DNA of 64,000 nt from Salvelinus alpinus (Eukaryota > Chordata > Actinopteri > Salmoniformes > Salmonidae), in NCBI RefSeq assembly GCF_045679555.1, contig NC_092115.1, forward strand, positions 37,301,728 to 37,365,727. The letters are read 5' to 3'. A model generated the notes under the pieces. It saw only the letters and a program-made list of their open reading frames with translations, searched no databases and was not told the origin of the DNA. Positions 50,401 through 64,000 of this stretch are shown piece by piece. Position 1 is the first letter of the stretch. The number at the start of each line of letters is the position of its first letter. The position numbers and the translations under genes were made by a program.

Positions 50401-52065
50401 GGCTTTTTTTAACTTCCCCATTGATTTTACCCACACACTGCTACTGGGAAAGAGCGAAAAATAAAAGACAGATTTAATACAATTAAACTGTTATGAGCTA
50501 CTTCACTAGGTCCTCAAGTTTGTCCTGACCACATGACCTGACCAGGGAGAACTCGGGGTCCTAGTAATGAGCCTCATCAGTACTGAATATGGTTGTCATA
50601 CCCATGAAGGTGTTGAAGCATTGGGGCTTGTTGTCCCAGTAGACAGGGACTCCAGATGATGGTGTAAAGGGTTGCGTCAATCAAATCTGGTATCAGGATA
50701 AAATGTGATTCAGAGTCACCGAATATACTATAAGTACTTTTATTAAACTCAAGTGATAAATGGTAAATGCAATTTTCGTATATACGGGTTCACTGTAACA
50801 CCTCGCAGGGCAGAACAGAGAACTAACTTATTCATACAGAGTTCTTCTTATATACTAAGACAGAGTTAGTTCCCGCTTCTGAGCTGGCCTGTCAAAGTAG
50901 AGGCTGAGCGTGGTCTAGACTCACTCAACCTATCGTTGGCGCACAGGCTGGTCCCAGCCCCTGGCGCTCCAACTGTCCAGCGCTGTTGCTGTGTAGATTA
51001 CGCGCCCACACTCTAGAAACTGAGGTCAGACAGTTCTGCAACATTGTTGAGCTATTTACACCTGCATAGAAAACATACTGTTCCCGCTCAAGGTTAACCA
51101 CAGCTTCTCAGCACACTATCTGGGGCAAAATGTTACTTCCAGCACACACACACAGACACCCCCATTATAGGCCAAGCATATTTTCAATCCTCACAATGGC
51201 TAGGCCGATACCACACACCACCGGCTCAGAGTACAGCGAGCAGACGAGCAGGAAGGCCCAGAACAGCAGGTAGATCACTGGCCACACCGGGCTCACCCGA
51301 TGACACGACAGTCAACAATCTATACACAAGCACACTATACACAAACTATACACCGGGGCAGGCAAATAGATTCAGCCGCAGGCCAATTTTTGTCAGAGCA
51401 GATGGTTGGGGTCCGGAACATAATGATAATAATTTGTACATGGAAAATTGACCACAATTAAGCCCAAAAATAGGTTGTATTTGAAAAGAACAATCATTTT
51501 ATACCTTGGTTACATTGAGACACGATCACGTCTCTTTATTCGTGGGAATACTTCGATTTCTACATGAATTTCTAGTGATTTTATAGTCTTTGTTGACCAA
51601 AAAACTAAAACCACAAAATATATTTTTTAAATCTCCCGCAGGCATCCTGTTGCAGACCCCTGCTATACACAATGCTGTTCGTCAATTAATTAATTAATCT
51701 ATGCATCTAACACACAAACATTCAATTAATTGTAATACAAACACAAAGTACAACTGAACAATGCACAGAGAACACAAAACCTGCTTTGAACATGATGACA
51801 TTGTGCATGTGTCAGCATGTAACAAGAGTAGACCCATTACTCAATACTGTCCTGACTGCAGTCAAGCATTCCTATCAAAATCATGCTCCTCACAAAATGT
51901 GCAAGCTGGCAATAACCTTGTCCAACAGGATTCAGTGCACAGATATGGAGAGTTTATATAGGCCGATACAGGTCTGGCTGTTTTGATGCGCAGCACAATC
52001 TGCCCAGCGACAGTGACCCCATAGAAAAGGTTGTTTATGAAGCCCACATAGTTGATAAAGGTATA

Positions 52066-53543
52066 CAGTGCCTTTGGAAAGTATTCAGACCCCTTGACTT
52101 TCCACATTTTGTTATGTTACAGCCTTATTCTAAAATGTATTAAATTAAAAAAAAATCCTCAGCAATCTACACACAATATCCCATAATGACAAAGCGAAAA
52201 CAGGTTTTTAGAATGTTTGCACATTAAAAAAAAAATTAAAAAATGAAATACGTTATTTACCTAAGTATTCAGACCCTTTGCTATGAGACTCTAAATTGAG
52301 CTCAGGTGCATCCTGTTTCCATTGATCATCCTACAACTTGATTGGAGTCCAACTGTGGTAAATTCAATTGATTGGACATGATTTGGAAAGGCACACACCC
52401 GTCTATATAAGGTCCCACAGTTGACAGTGTATGTCAGAGCAAAAACCAAGCCATGAGGTCGAAGGAATTGTCCGTAGAGCTCCAAGACAGGATTGTGTCG
52501 AGGCACAGATCTGGGGAAGGGTACCAAAACATTTCTGCAGCATTAAAAGGTCCTCAAGAACACAGTGGCCTCCATCATTCTCAAATGGAAGAAGTTTGGA
52601 ACCACCAAGACTCTTCCTAGAGTTGGCTGGCTGGCCAAACTGAGCAATCAGGGGAGAAGGGTCTTGGTCAGGGAGGTGACCAAGAACCTGATGATCACTC
52701 TGACCGAACCCAGAGTTCCTCTGTAGAGATGGGAGAACCTTCCAGAAAGACAACCATCTTTGCAGCACTCCACCAATCAGGCCTTTATGTTAGAGTGGCC
52801 AGACGGAAGCCACCCCGCTTGGAGTTTGCCAAAAAGCACCTAAAGACTTCAAACCATGAGAAACAAGATTCTCTGGTCTGATGAAACCAAGATTGAACTC
52901 TTTGGCCTAAATGCCAAGGGGATGTTTTTCAGTGGTAGGGACTGGGAGACTAGTCAGGATCGAGGTAAAGATGAACGAAGCAAAGTACAGAGAGATCTTT
53001 GATGAAAACCTGCTCCAGAGCACTCAGGACCTCAGACTGTGGCGAATGTTCACCTTCCAACAGGACAACGACCCTAAGCACACAGCCAAGACAACGCAGG
53101 AGTGGCTTCTGTACAAGTCTCTGTATGTCCTTAAGTGGCCCAGCCAGAGCCCGGACTTGAACCCGATCTAACATCTCCGGAGAAACCTGAAAATAGCTGT
53201 GCAGCAACGCTCTCCATCCAACCTGACAGAGCATGAGAGGATCTGCAGAGAAGAATGGGAGAAACTCCCCAAATACAGGTGTGCCAAGCTTGTAGCGTCA
53301 TACCAAAGAAGACTTGAGGCTGTAATCGCTGCCAAAGATACTACAACAAAGTACTGAGGAAAGGGTCTGAATACTTATGTAAATGTGATATTTCCGTAAA
53401 AATAAAAACCGTTTTTGCTTTGTCATTATGGGTATTTTGTGTAGATTGATGAGGAAAACATTTCTCATCAATTTTAGAATAAGGCTGTAACGTAACAAAA
53501 TATGGTAAAAGTCAAGGGGTCTGAATACTTTCCGAATGCACTG
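52066..53543 (+). mobile_element. Tc1-like transposon inside an slc7a8 exon
   Basis: Full length (about 1.48 kb) between TA dinucleotides at 52,064-52,065 and 53,544-53,545. Ends CAGTGCCTTTGGAAAGTATT and the inverted ACTTTCCGAATGCACTG. The plus-strand transposase relic (about 52,453-53,357) starts MRSKELSVELQDRIVSRHRS, has the DNA-binding region, then [19 protein letters not shown] and SPDLNPI with a TAA right after, and [14 protein letters not shown]. Several frame changes and stops make it non-functional. Confidence 0.95.
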
Positions 53544-54042
53544 TACATGTCACTGGTACACAGCATCAGTATAGATGATATACACTGAAAAAAAGATAGG
53601 GGAGGTGGAACAAAAAAAGATCCATTAATTTCCCAGTCTAATTGGGCATTACAAGTATACCCTTGAGAGATCAGAGTACATAGAAAGAGAGGCACAGAGT
53701 GAACTGGTATCATATATTTGATGATGTGTAAGTGCGTGTGAGAGACTGAGGAAGAGCGATGCGTTGTTGTCAGGTAGAGTAAGTAGGACTCAGTGAACAG
53801 CAGGGCTGGGGTCAGGGTGCAGCGTTTCAAATAAATCATGGCCAGGAGTCGAGGGAGATGGCCTTCCCTCGCTCCAGCGAAAAACAGCCTGAATAAGGAA
53901 GAGAGAGAGAGAAGAACAACATTAACACAAAGTCAGCACTGAGAAACTGGAAAAACAGTTGTTGCTTTTGGGCACACAAAGAATGAAGAAACAGTCCATT
54001 GTTAAAATATACAGGTGATGACAAATTGGATATTAAAGTAAG

Positions 54043-54806
54043 GCAGTAGGTTTCCATTCAATTGGCGACAGATTTTCATGCAAATATTCAAAAATCTGCA
54101 TAAAAACAATATGCACATTTTCCCACCAGAGAGATGTTTCCATCAAACTGACTTGTCGCAGATAAAAGTGCGTGATGACATAGTGTACATCAAATTAACT
54201 TTTGCAGTTAAATTCCCATGTACCGAATAAAAATACAAGTTAAATGGGTTTCCACCGCATTTTAAACTCTGCCGATTTGTCACAATAAATGTTTGTGTTA
54301 TATTGCGAATGTGCCCACTCTGGTCTTGGTACGTGCGCTCTAGCCAACAACTTGCAGATACAGTGCAGGTAGGTTACCTACAAAATGTGATTATTATGGA
54401 CAAAAGAGCGAGATTATTTGTATTTGTCAAACGGCATGTCAGATTCATGTCACCAGAATAAGACTCTCGATATCTATTGGAAAGGAGCATCAAGATCACT
54501 GTGCACTTTCACCACCCTGTGAAGTTCATATAACTTATTTCATCTGTAGCCTTATAAACGGCATGCTTTCCCGAGTCGTAGTGGAAGGACCACACAACAG
54601 TATCATGATTATTATATCAATATTTTAGCATAAAGGCATTTCCACAGCCATTTGTCACATAATACATTTTACAGACACAAAAAGATCCCACCTTGTCATT
54701 TGGAAAGTATACAGACAAATTGACCGTTTTCATCAGGCCTGTCGTGACATTTTTTTTATCCGACATTAACTTCACTTGCATAAAAAGGTTGGATCGAAAC
54801 ATGGTT
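54043..54806. mobile_element. Probable DNA transposon remnant in place of an slc7a8 exon
   Basis: Loosely inverted ends (GGTTTCCATTCAATTGGCGA and GGTTGGATCGAAACATGG) bound about 760 bp without coding capacity. It lies where the NLPRAI-to-SSR exon of the slc7a8 family should be. Confidence 0.4.
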
Positions 54807-55629
54807 ATTAATAGATGTAGTGGCACGGAGAGATGAAATACAAGGGACAGAAATTGAGAAAAGATTGCACAGGAAGAACAAGGAACTGAAATGTGACCAC
54901 AGGGTCATGTATTTTTGTCACATTGATTTCGGTCAAGTTGGGGTTCTAGCACACCTGTAGGGGTCGACAAGCTCCTCTGTGACATAGTTGAGGAAGTTCC
55001 ATCCCCCGTAGGCAAAGGAACCCTGCAGGAAGGACCGGGCTATCTGGCCAATGTCGTAGGGCTGGAAAGTCTCGAACGCATGCACCGGCTCCAGACAGTA
55101 TTACTTTCCTGGGTACACACAACACAGAGTGGGTGGGTGGTGGAATCAGTGTGTGTGTGTGTGTATTAAGTTTGGCCGGATGTATGGAGCGTGGTCAGGG
55201 ATTATGAGTGGGAAGAAGAGGTATGTGGATTTTAATCCCCTCTTTCACATCAGGATAATGCAATCCCCCGGAAAGCACGAGTTAACAGTATTGTGGTGTT
55301 TTGGCACTACTTTAAGGTTCTTTAGCCACTTTCCCCCTCTCACATCTTGTGATTACTACTGAGTGTTTCACATTTTCTGGGTGAATAACAGAGCCGACTA
55401 GCTGTTCAGTCTTAGTAGTGCCTCAGACACTTTGTCCAGCAGGGGGAGACAAAGATTAAGGCTGTAAAGTTTGTAAGTGGGCCCAGAGTATGTAAATGTG
55501 GAGTGATAAAACAAATAAACAGTTACAGATACATAAATTGAATGAGTGAGACAGAGACAGGGAGAGCCTACCTTTGCTGATCTGCACAAAGGCCATAATG
55601 ATGATAAGCCCCCAGGCCAGTAGCTTGCG

Positions 55630-55726
55630 ATTATGGCAGCCACCCGCACCTCTCTGATTCAGGTTGAGTTAAATGTGGAAGACACATTTCAGTGGAATGC
55701 ATTCAGTTGTACAACTGACTAGGTAT
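55630..55726 (-). repeat. Repeat insertion splitting an slc7a8 exon
   Basis: Sequence ending AATCAGAGAGGTGCGGGTGG interrupts the coding text between FTTGK and KLLAWG. The same repeat text stands at 56,694-56,800 (CACCTCTCTGATTCAGAGGG ... ACTGACTAGGTGCCCCCC). It is a fragment of an abundant salmonid element. Confidence 0.7.
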
Positions 55727-56299
55727 CCCCCTTTCCCAGTAGTGAAGACACCCTGAACACGTGTGGCCCAGCGTACACTGGAGCAGTTCACCCATGTCAG
55801 CATAACTGTGAGGAAGGGAGGAAAAGAGTCTCACAAAATAGCATTCAGCAACACATCACACGTTGCCTACAGTAACATTATACTAGATTGGGTAATATGG
55901 GAGTAATTCTGAGAAAGAGAGAACAAAACTGACATAAAAAAAATATACCTCAAATCTTTATTGTCCATGTTACAGACAACGGAAATGTGTCTTCTGCTCG
56001 TTCTCAGAGCGCACTCGTTTACCTGGACTGTTTTTGTTTCTGACTGTTGGGTGATCTTCTGGTAGATAATTGCAAGAATGACCTCTGATGCTGTAGTTCT
56101 CTGAGGGACTCACGTAGACAGACGGAGGGAGGCCACTCTCTGGGGGGGGGGGGGGGGGAAGCAGGAGGGCAAGTGTGGCTGCAGGACGTAGTTGGAGAAG
56201 GTGAGGATGATTACAGCCTGGTTGGTGGGGTAGATCACAGTGGGTGGACAGACTAGAATTGTTTAATGTTATCCCATTTCCCAAGTAAAATGCTCACTA

Positions 56300-56437
56300 A
56301 CAGGGATGTAAATACATTTGTGCACAGAATTTAAGTGAAATAAGCTTTTTGTGCATATGGAAAATTTCTCAGATCTTTTATTTCAGCTCATGAAACCAAC
56401 ACTTTACATGTTGCGTTTATATTTTTGTTCAGTGTAC
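56300..56437. mobile_element. Fragment of the non-autonomous Tc1-like element
   Basis: Reverse complement of the left end of the element at 1,265-2,030 (AACACTTTACATGTTGCGTT ... TTTTTGTTCAGTGTA). Only about 130 bp remains. Confidence 0.8.
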
Positions 56438-58060
56438 TTCTTCACAAGAATGAGTAAATAGCATTATAAATGACAATATGTTCAGAATTGAATGTATCTG
56501 ACCGGCCCTTTGGCCACAAAGTCCCCCAGGAGGTAAGCTCTCAGACTCAGACTGCAAAAGTCCTTCTAAAAGATTAGCTCTACATGCAGAGAGAATGGTT
56601 GTCATTGTGAAGTTTCTGATTCTACAGCTATCCAGTAAAGATCTTGGTTTTCCCCCAAAATAGACCCACCGGTCTAGCCCAGGGCTTTCCAACTCCGGCA
56701 CCTCTCTGATTCAGAGGGGTTGGGTTAAATGCGGAAGACACATTTCAGTTGAATACATTCAGTTGGACAACTGACTAGGTGCCCCCCTTTCCCTGAAGAG
56801 CTACTGCTCTACAGGGGGTAGCTCTCCAGGAACAGGGTGAGCGAGCCCTGGTGTAGCCTATTTTATAGAACTGGGTGAGGTTATTATCTTGTCTCGGTGC
56901 AGGAGATTTGCAACATGCTTCTTACATGCTGATGATGTAAAGTACAGCCGCTACACAGGCCAAGCATTAGTGAGATTACGTTTCATCTACTTTCTCTGTA
57001 TGTGGGTGGGGTGGCTGCCGCTCTGTGACAGCCATTTAGAACAAATCCACATACTGGTGAAATACACACGACTCACACGAGCACATAATGCATTATGTTG
57101 GGCCCTGTGCATTTTCTTGCTATGACAAAAAAAGGCCAGTAAAGAAAAAAGACTGGAAAAAGAGGTTTTGAAGATATTGTTCAGATCAGCTGTGAAATGA
57201 GCACTGTTAACTGTGCAATCTGTTAACCTGTGCAAGGTTCTTTACTCTGCTAGGTTCTGCAACAACAACAAAATCCATGTCAGGTTGGATCTCAGGTGGT
57301 CACACGAAGATTGAGGAAGTCATTGAGTGATTGACCCACCTCATCATTCTCCGAGTTGCCGTGATTTTTAAAATGAAGAATCTCCAGCATCCTGTTGTCA
57401 AGCACACTCGACAGCTGTTTTTTCTGGCTAAATGAAAAATGTAACACCATTTGCTTGAAATGCTAATTTCGAACCAATCAACATGGCCGGGGTGTCAATG
57501 TATTATTTTACTGTAAGAATATGTCGGTATTAACTCAATTCAATTTAATAATTTTGGTTTCTATTAGTTTGGGGAAATTCAAGTGAAAGTAGAATGATAG
57601 AAAGTATTCCAATAACTGAAATAGAGGGGATTAAGTAGCCATCACATCATAGCACTAACACTGAATAATGCCAGTGTTATCTTGTGAGTTGTCTGGAAAC
57701 TAGACTGATCTAAGAGACAAAACAGGTTCCTCTAAAACAGACAACATGGAGTCAACCATGTCTTCTGGGTGGAGGCTACATATTACTCAACTAGAACGCC
57801 ACAGCTAGCGGTTTGTTTTTCTCATAACAGGAGCCACTCAGTCATCACAAAACTCTTGCAAAAAACCTTATTACGGTCACACACAAACAGAGACAAACAT
57901 TAAACACGGACTTTGAGTTGGTAAAAAAAAAACATGCATCTTATACATGTCATTCTGACTGACTGCCATAATGACACTGATCATGCATGCACACATTGCG
58001 TACACGCACCGAGTGATTACGGACATTTTCAATCTCTCCCTATCCCAGTCTGCTGTCCTC
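56438..58060. other. Intergenic or pseudogene 5' region, repeats, no exon recognised
   Basis: Repeat pieces lie at about 56,560-56,640 and 56,694-56,815. The rest, including open frames at 56,889-57,235, shows no known domain. The N-terminal exons of the slc7a8 relic would be expected here but were not found. Confidence 0.45.
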
Positions 58061-58112
58061 ACTTGCTTCAAGATTTCAAGGGCACAGATAGATATTTCAC
58101 CTTGTAGAATAT
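58061..58112 (-). mobile_element. SINE, one half, split by a Tc1 insertion
   Basis: The minus strand reads AAGGTGAAATATCTATCTGT before GCCCTTGAA, the body of a tRNA-derived SINE. Its head is on the far side of the Tc1 element at 59,605-59,660. Confidence 0.6.
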
Positions 58113-59604
58113 ATAAACTCAGCAAAAAAAGAAACATCCCTTTTTCATGACCCTATCTTTCAAAGATAATTTGTGAAAATCAAAGTAACCACATATCTTC
58201 ATTGTAAAGGGTTTAAACACTGTTTCCCATGCTTGTTCAATGAACCATAAACAATTAATGAACATGCACCTGTGGAACGGTCGTTAAGACACTAACAGCT
58301 TACAGACGGTAGGCAATTAAGGTCACAGTTCTGAAAACGTAGGACACTAAAGAGGCCTTTCTACTGACTCTGAAAAACACCAAAAGAAAGATGCCCAGGG
58401 TCCCTGCTGGGACTAACTGTAAGGGCAATAGTAAAGGGCTTACATGTGTTCCATATATATACTGTATGTTACAGGAGAAGGTCAATTTGGGAAATGTATA
58501 AGTTTCCAGTAACAAATTTGAAACAGGAAAGCCTAACAGCCTTAGGCATGCTGCAAGGAGGCATGAGGACTGCAGATGTGGCCAGGGCAATAAATTGCAA
58601 TGTCCGTACTGAGACGCCTAAGACAGCGCTACAGGGAGACAGGACGGAGACCTGATCGTCCTCGCAGTGGCAGACCACGTGTAACAAGAACTGCACAGGA
58701 TCGGTACATCTGAACATTACACCTGCAGGACAGGTACAGGATGGCAGCAACAACTGCCCGAGTTACACCAGGAACGTACAGTCCCTCCATCAGTGCTCAG
58801 ACTGTCCACAAGAGGCTGAACTGAGGGCTTGTAGGCCTGTTGTCTGGTGAGGACCTGCCTTACATCACCGGCAACGTCGCCTATGGGCACAAACCTACCG
58901 TCACTGGACTGGCAAAAAGTGCTCTTCACTGGCGAGTCGCGGTTTTGTCACACCGGTGGTGATGGTCGGATATGTGTTTATCGTCGAAGTAATGAGCGTT
59001 ACACCGAGGCCTGTTACTCTGTTGTCATTGCAGGCAATCTCAATGCTGTGCGTTACGGGGAAGTCATCCTCCTCCCTCATGTGGTACCCTTCCTGCAGGC
59101 TCATCCTGACATGACCCACCAGCATGACAATGACACCAGCCATACTGCTCGTGATTTCCTGCAAGACAGGAATGTCAGTGTTCTGCCATAGCCAGCGAAG
59201 AGCCCGGATCTCAATCCTATTGAGCACGTCTGGGACCTGTTGGATCGGAGCGTGAGGGCTAGGGCCATTCCCCCCAGAAATGTCTGGGAACTTGCAAGTG
59301 GAAGAGTGGGGTAACATCTCACAGCAAGAACTGTCAAATCTGATGCAGTCCATGAGGAGATGCACTGCAGTAATTAATGCAGCTGATGGCCACACCAGAT
59401 ACAGATTGTTACTTTTGATTTTGAACCCCCCCCCTTGTTCAGGGACACATTATTCCATTTCTGTTAGTCACATGTCTGTGGAACTTGTTCAGTTTGTCTC
59501 AGTTGTTGAATCTTATGTTCATACATATGTGCACGTTAAGTTTGCTGAAAATAAACGCAGTTGACAGTGAGGACGGTTCTTTTTTTTTTGTTGCAGAGTT
59601 TATA
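58113..59604 (+). mobile_element. Tc1-like transposon (AAACTCAGCAAAAAAAGAAA family)
   Basis: Near full length (about 1.49 kb) with ends TAAACTCAGCAAAAAAAGAA and TTTTTTTTGTTGCAGAGTTTA. The plus-strand transposase relic includes MLQGGMRTADVARAINCNVR, then (in other frames) HDNDTSHTARDFLQDRNVSV and SPDLNPIEH-like text. It is broken by frame changes and early stops. It lies inside a SINE. Confidence 0.92.
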
Positions 59605-59660
59605 TTAGCGACCTTTCGGTTACTGGCCCATAGCTCTAACCGCTAGGCTACCTACTGCCC
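59605..59660 (-). mobile_element. SINE head, other half
   Basis: The minus strand reads GGGGCAGTAGGTAGCCTAGC GG, then TTAGAGC and CCAGTAACCGAAAGGTCGCT: an A-box region and start of a tRNA-derived SINE whose body continues at 58,061-58,112. Confidence 0.7.
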
Positions 59661-60824
59661 CTTTGATAGGTTTACCTCAATGCCAATACGGCATCCTGCC
59701 CTCTTCTACTGGACACTACACAAATCAGTAGATCATTCACTGGTGTAGTCTGTTGAGAAGACACTTTAGGATGAGGATATATTTTATAGACATACATTTG
59801 TGTACAAGCGTGCATTCAAGTTTGAAATTCCAAATAGCTTTTGATATATGCTTGGCAATGGAATAGGGACCTTGTCACAGCCTGCCATTTTACTCATGGA
59901 GGGGACATACTTAGTAAGTCAATGGAAGAAGCACATACAAACGGCGCAAAGCAGCAAATATCTAGTAGTATTGTCTTTATTGTCTTAACATGGCTCAGAC
60001 AAAAACAAAAAATGGACACCCGAAAAACATACATGCTGAAAAGCCCGTCTCCTACACCCTGCAGTATCGGAGTTGTAACCAGGTAAGTGTTGAGTGACAA
60101 TTTAGAGCCATCTCATCTGAGTTGTAGCTTGGAATGTGTGCTCAGGGGACCTAGACCAAATAAATACTTGTTATTTTTCAGTTACTTGAGGTACGCTTGA
60201 TTTAGCTTGCTCAGCATGCCAGAGTTCACGTTTTTGGGACTATTCCATTGGCACTTAAAGTATTTGAATGAAAACAAGTACATGTTTGACCCAGATGTGG
60301 TTGTCAGTAAGGCTGAGGTCCTGTTGGCAAGTCTGTGTGACTGCGATGCCAGGTGACTGACTGAAACAATATAAAAAAACAAAAAACAATTTAAAAAAAC
60401 AAACAGATTCTCTTCAAAGCGAGGACGGATGACGACCCACGTAGACAGAAAAGGCTGAGTCTATGAGATCCACTCTCTAAAGATATCTTAACTGCCTGCT
60501 ATACAAGTAACTTAATCTCAGTAAACATTGTATTTGAATGATAGTCCATGCCTGAAACTGACTCCTCTTAATAACACTGTAAAATAGACTCAAAATCAGT
60601 CCCATCTAAACCATTGATTGGATTCTCATTTGCAGATCTAAAGCGTCACCATGATCCTGGTCCGTATGTTTCATGGTATGAGCAGGCTCATTATTACAGG
60701 CCAATTAGTCAAATGCTGGACATTGAGAGAAACTACCTGCACTTCATTAGCAACAAAGTGCCTGTTTAATTGTGTCTGTATATATGTGTGTATATATGCG
60801 AGTATGAGGGTGTGTGCGAGGTCA
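59661..60824 (-). other. 3' flank and probable 3' UTR of prmt5
   Basis: No separate gene was recognised. About 60,190-60,370 resembles a dispersed repeat. No clear AATAAA was found on the minus strand close to the stop, so the 3' end of prmt5 is undetermined. Confidence 0.4.
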
Positions 60825-63924
<3,100 letters not shown>

Positions 63925-64000
63925 CTGGGAGACGAGAAAATGTTTTGTAAAATACATAATCAAGGACAGAGTGAAGACAAAATACTTTCATTTGCTATAC

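Larger units (their letters stand above)
50498..56245 (-). pseudogene. slc7a8: slc7a8 (LAT2-type neutral amino-acid transporter light chain) pseudogene
   Basis: Minus-strand exons in family order match the LAT2 transporter: about 56,098-56,240 ([26 protein letters not shown]), 55,727-55,805 ([20 protein letters not shown]), 55,572-55,629 (KLLAWGLIIIMAFVQISK), 54,955-55,112 ([20 protein letters not shown]), 53,792-53,888 ([20 protein letters not shown]), 53,544-53,584 plus about 51,988-52,065 ([14 protein letters not shown], then [20 protein letters not shown]), 51,195-51,297 ([20 protein letters not shown]) and 50,498-50,690 (GVPVYWDNKPQCFN). It is dead. No N-terminal exons are seen, and a repeat splits one exon. 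TAA sits at a Tyr codon before the LEPVHAFE text. The donor after ALLFT reads GAGT. The exon after LVDPYR is missing, a Tc1 element splits another exon, and the last exon has an in-frame TAG and lost the FLGVY codons. Confidence 0.88.

Overview
The window reads as nuclear DNA of a salmonid fish (trout, salmon or char; the species cannot be told). The genes have many short exons with GT-AG splice sites. The space between them is packed with transposon families I know from salmonid genomes: several Tc1-like families, hAT-type MITEs, L2-like LINEs whose tails run into TTTGATTTGA, and tRNA-derived SINEs. No retrovirus, LTR element, CRISPR array, rRNA gene or functional tRNA gene was seen.

Left part, 1-25,744: a direct tandem duplication with start-to-start offset 14,310 bp (unit A from about 1,460, unit B from 15,772 to 25,744). 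Each unit carries one intact nine-coding-exon ZP3-like egg-coat gene on the minus strand (335 codons; 5,653-7,516 and 20,038-21,902). Each also carries a two-exon relic of an older ZP3-like paralog (13,282-13,571 and 25,018-25,307). The two intact genes differ by one silent base in exons 1-6 but by eight bases in the last coding exon. Between the units, a pair of inverted LINE tails has undergone inversion plus deletion.

Middle, 25,745-43,545: repeats, then nedd8 (plus strand, four coding exons, 27,990-31,292), facing ap1g2 (minus strand, 21 coding exons, 790 aa, 32,504-42,791) tail to tail. One ap1g2 intron holds a 2.4-kb minisatellite of 21-29-bp units with higher-order structure. An upstream non-coding exon and an ETS/YY1-like promoter lie at 43,337-43,545.

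Right part, 43,546-64,000: a whole-looking non-autonomous hAT element with a perfect 8-bp target duplication (44,906-46,780), other MITEs, and an slc7a8 (LAT2-type amino-acid transporter) pseudogene on the minus strand (50,498-56,245). One pseudogene exon is split by a Tc1 element at a TA in a Tyr codon. Last comes the C-terminal 376 codons of prmt5 (minus strand, 60,825-63,924), which runs off the right edge. The set nedd8, ap1g2, slc7a8, prmt5 recalls genes that lie near one another on human 14q11.2, so this looks like an ancient linkage group in which one member has died in this copy. The genes do not form one pathway: they serve egg envelope assembly, protein neddylation, clathrin/AP-1 trafficking and arginine methylation.
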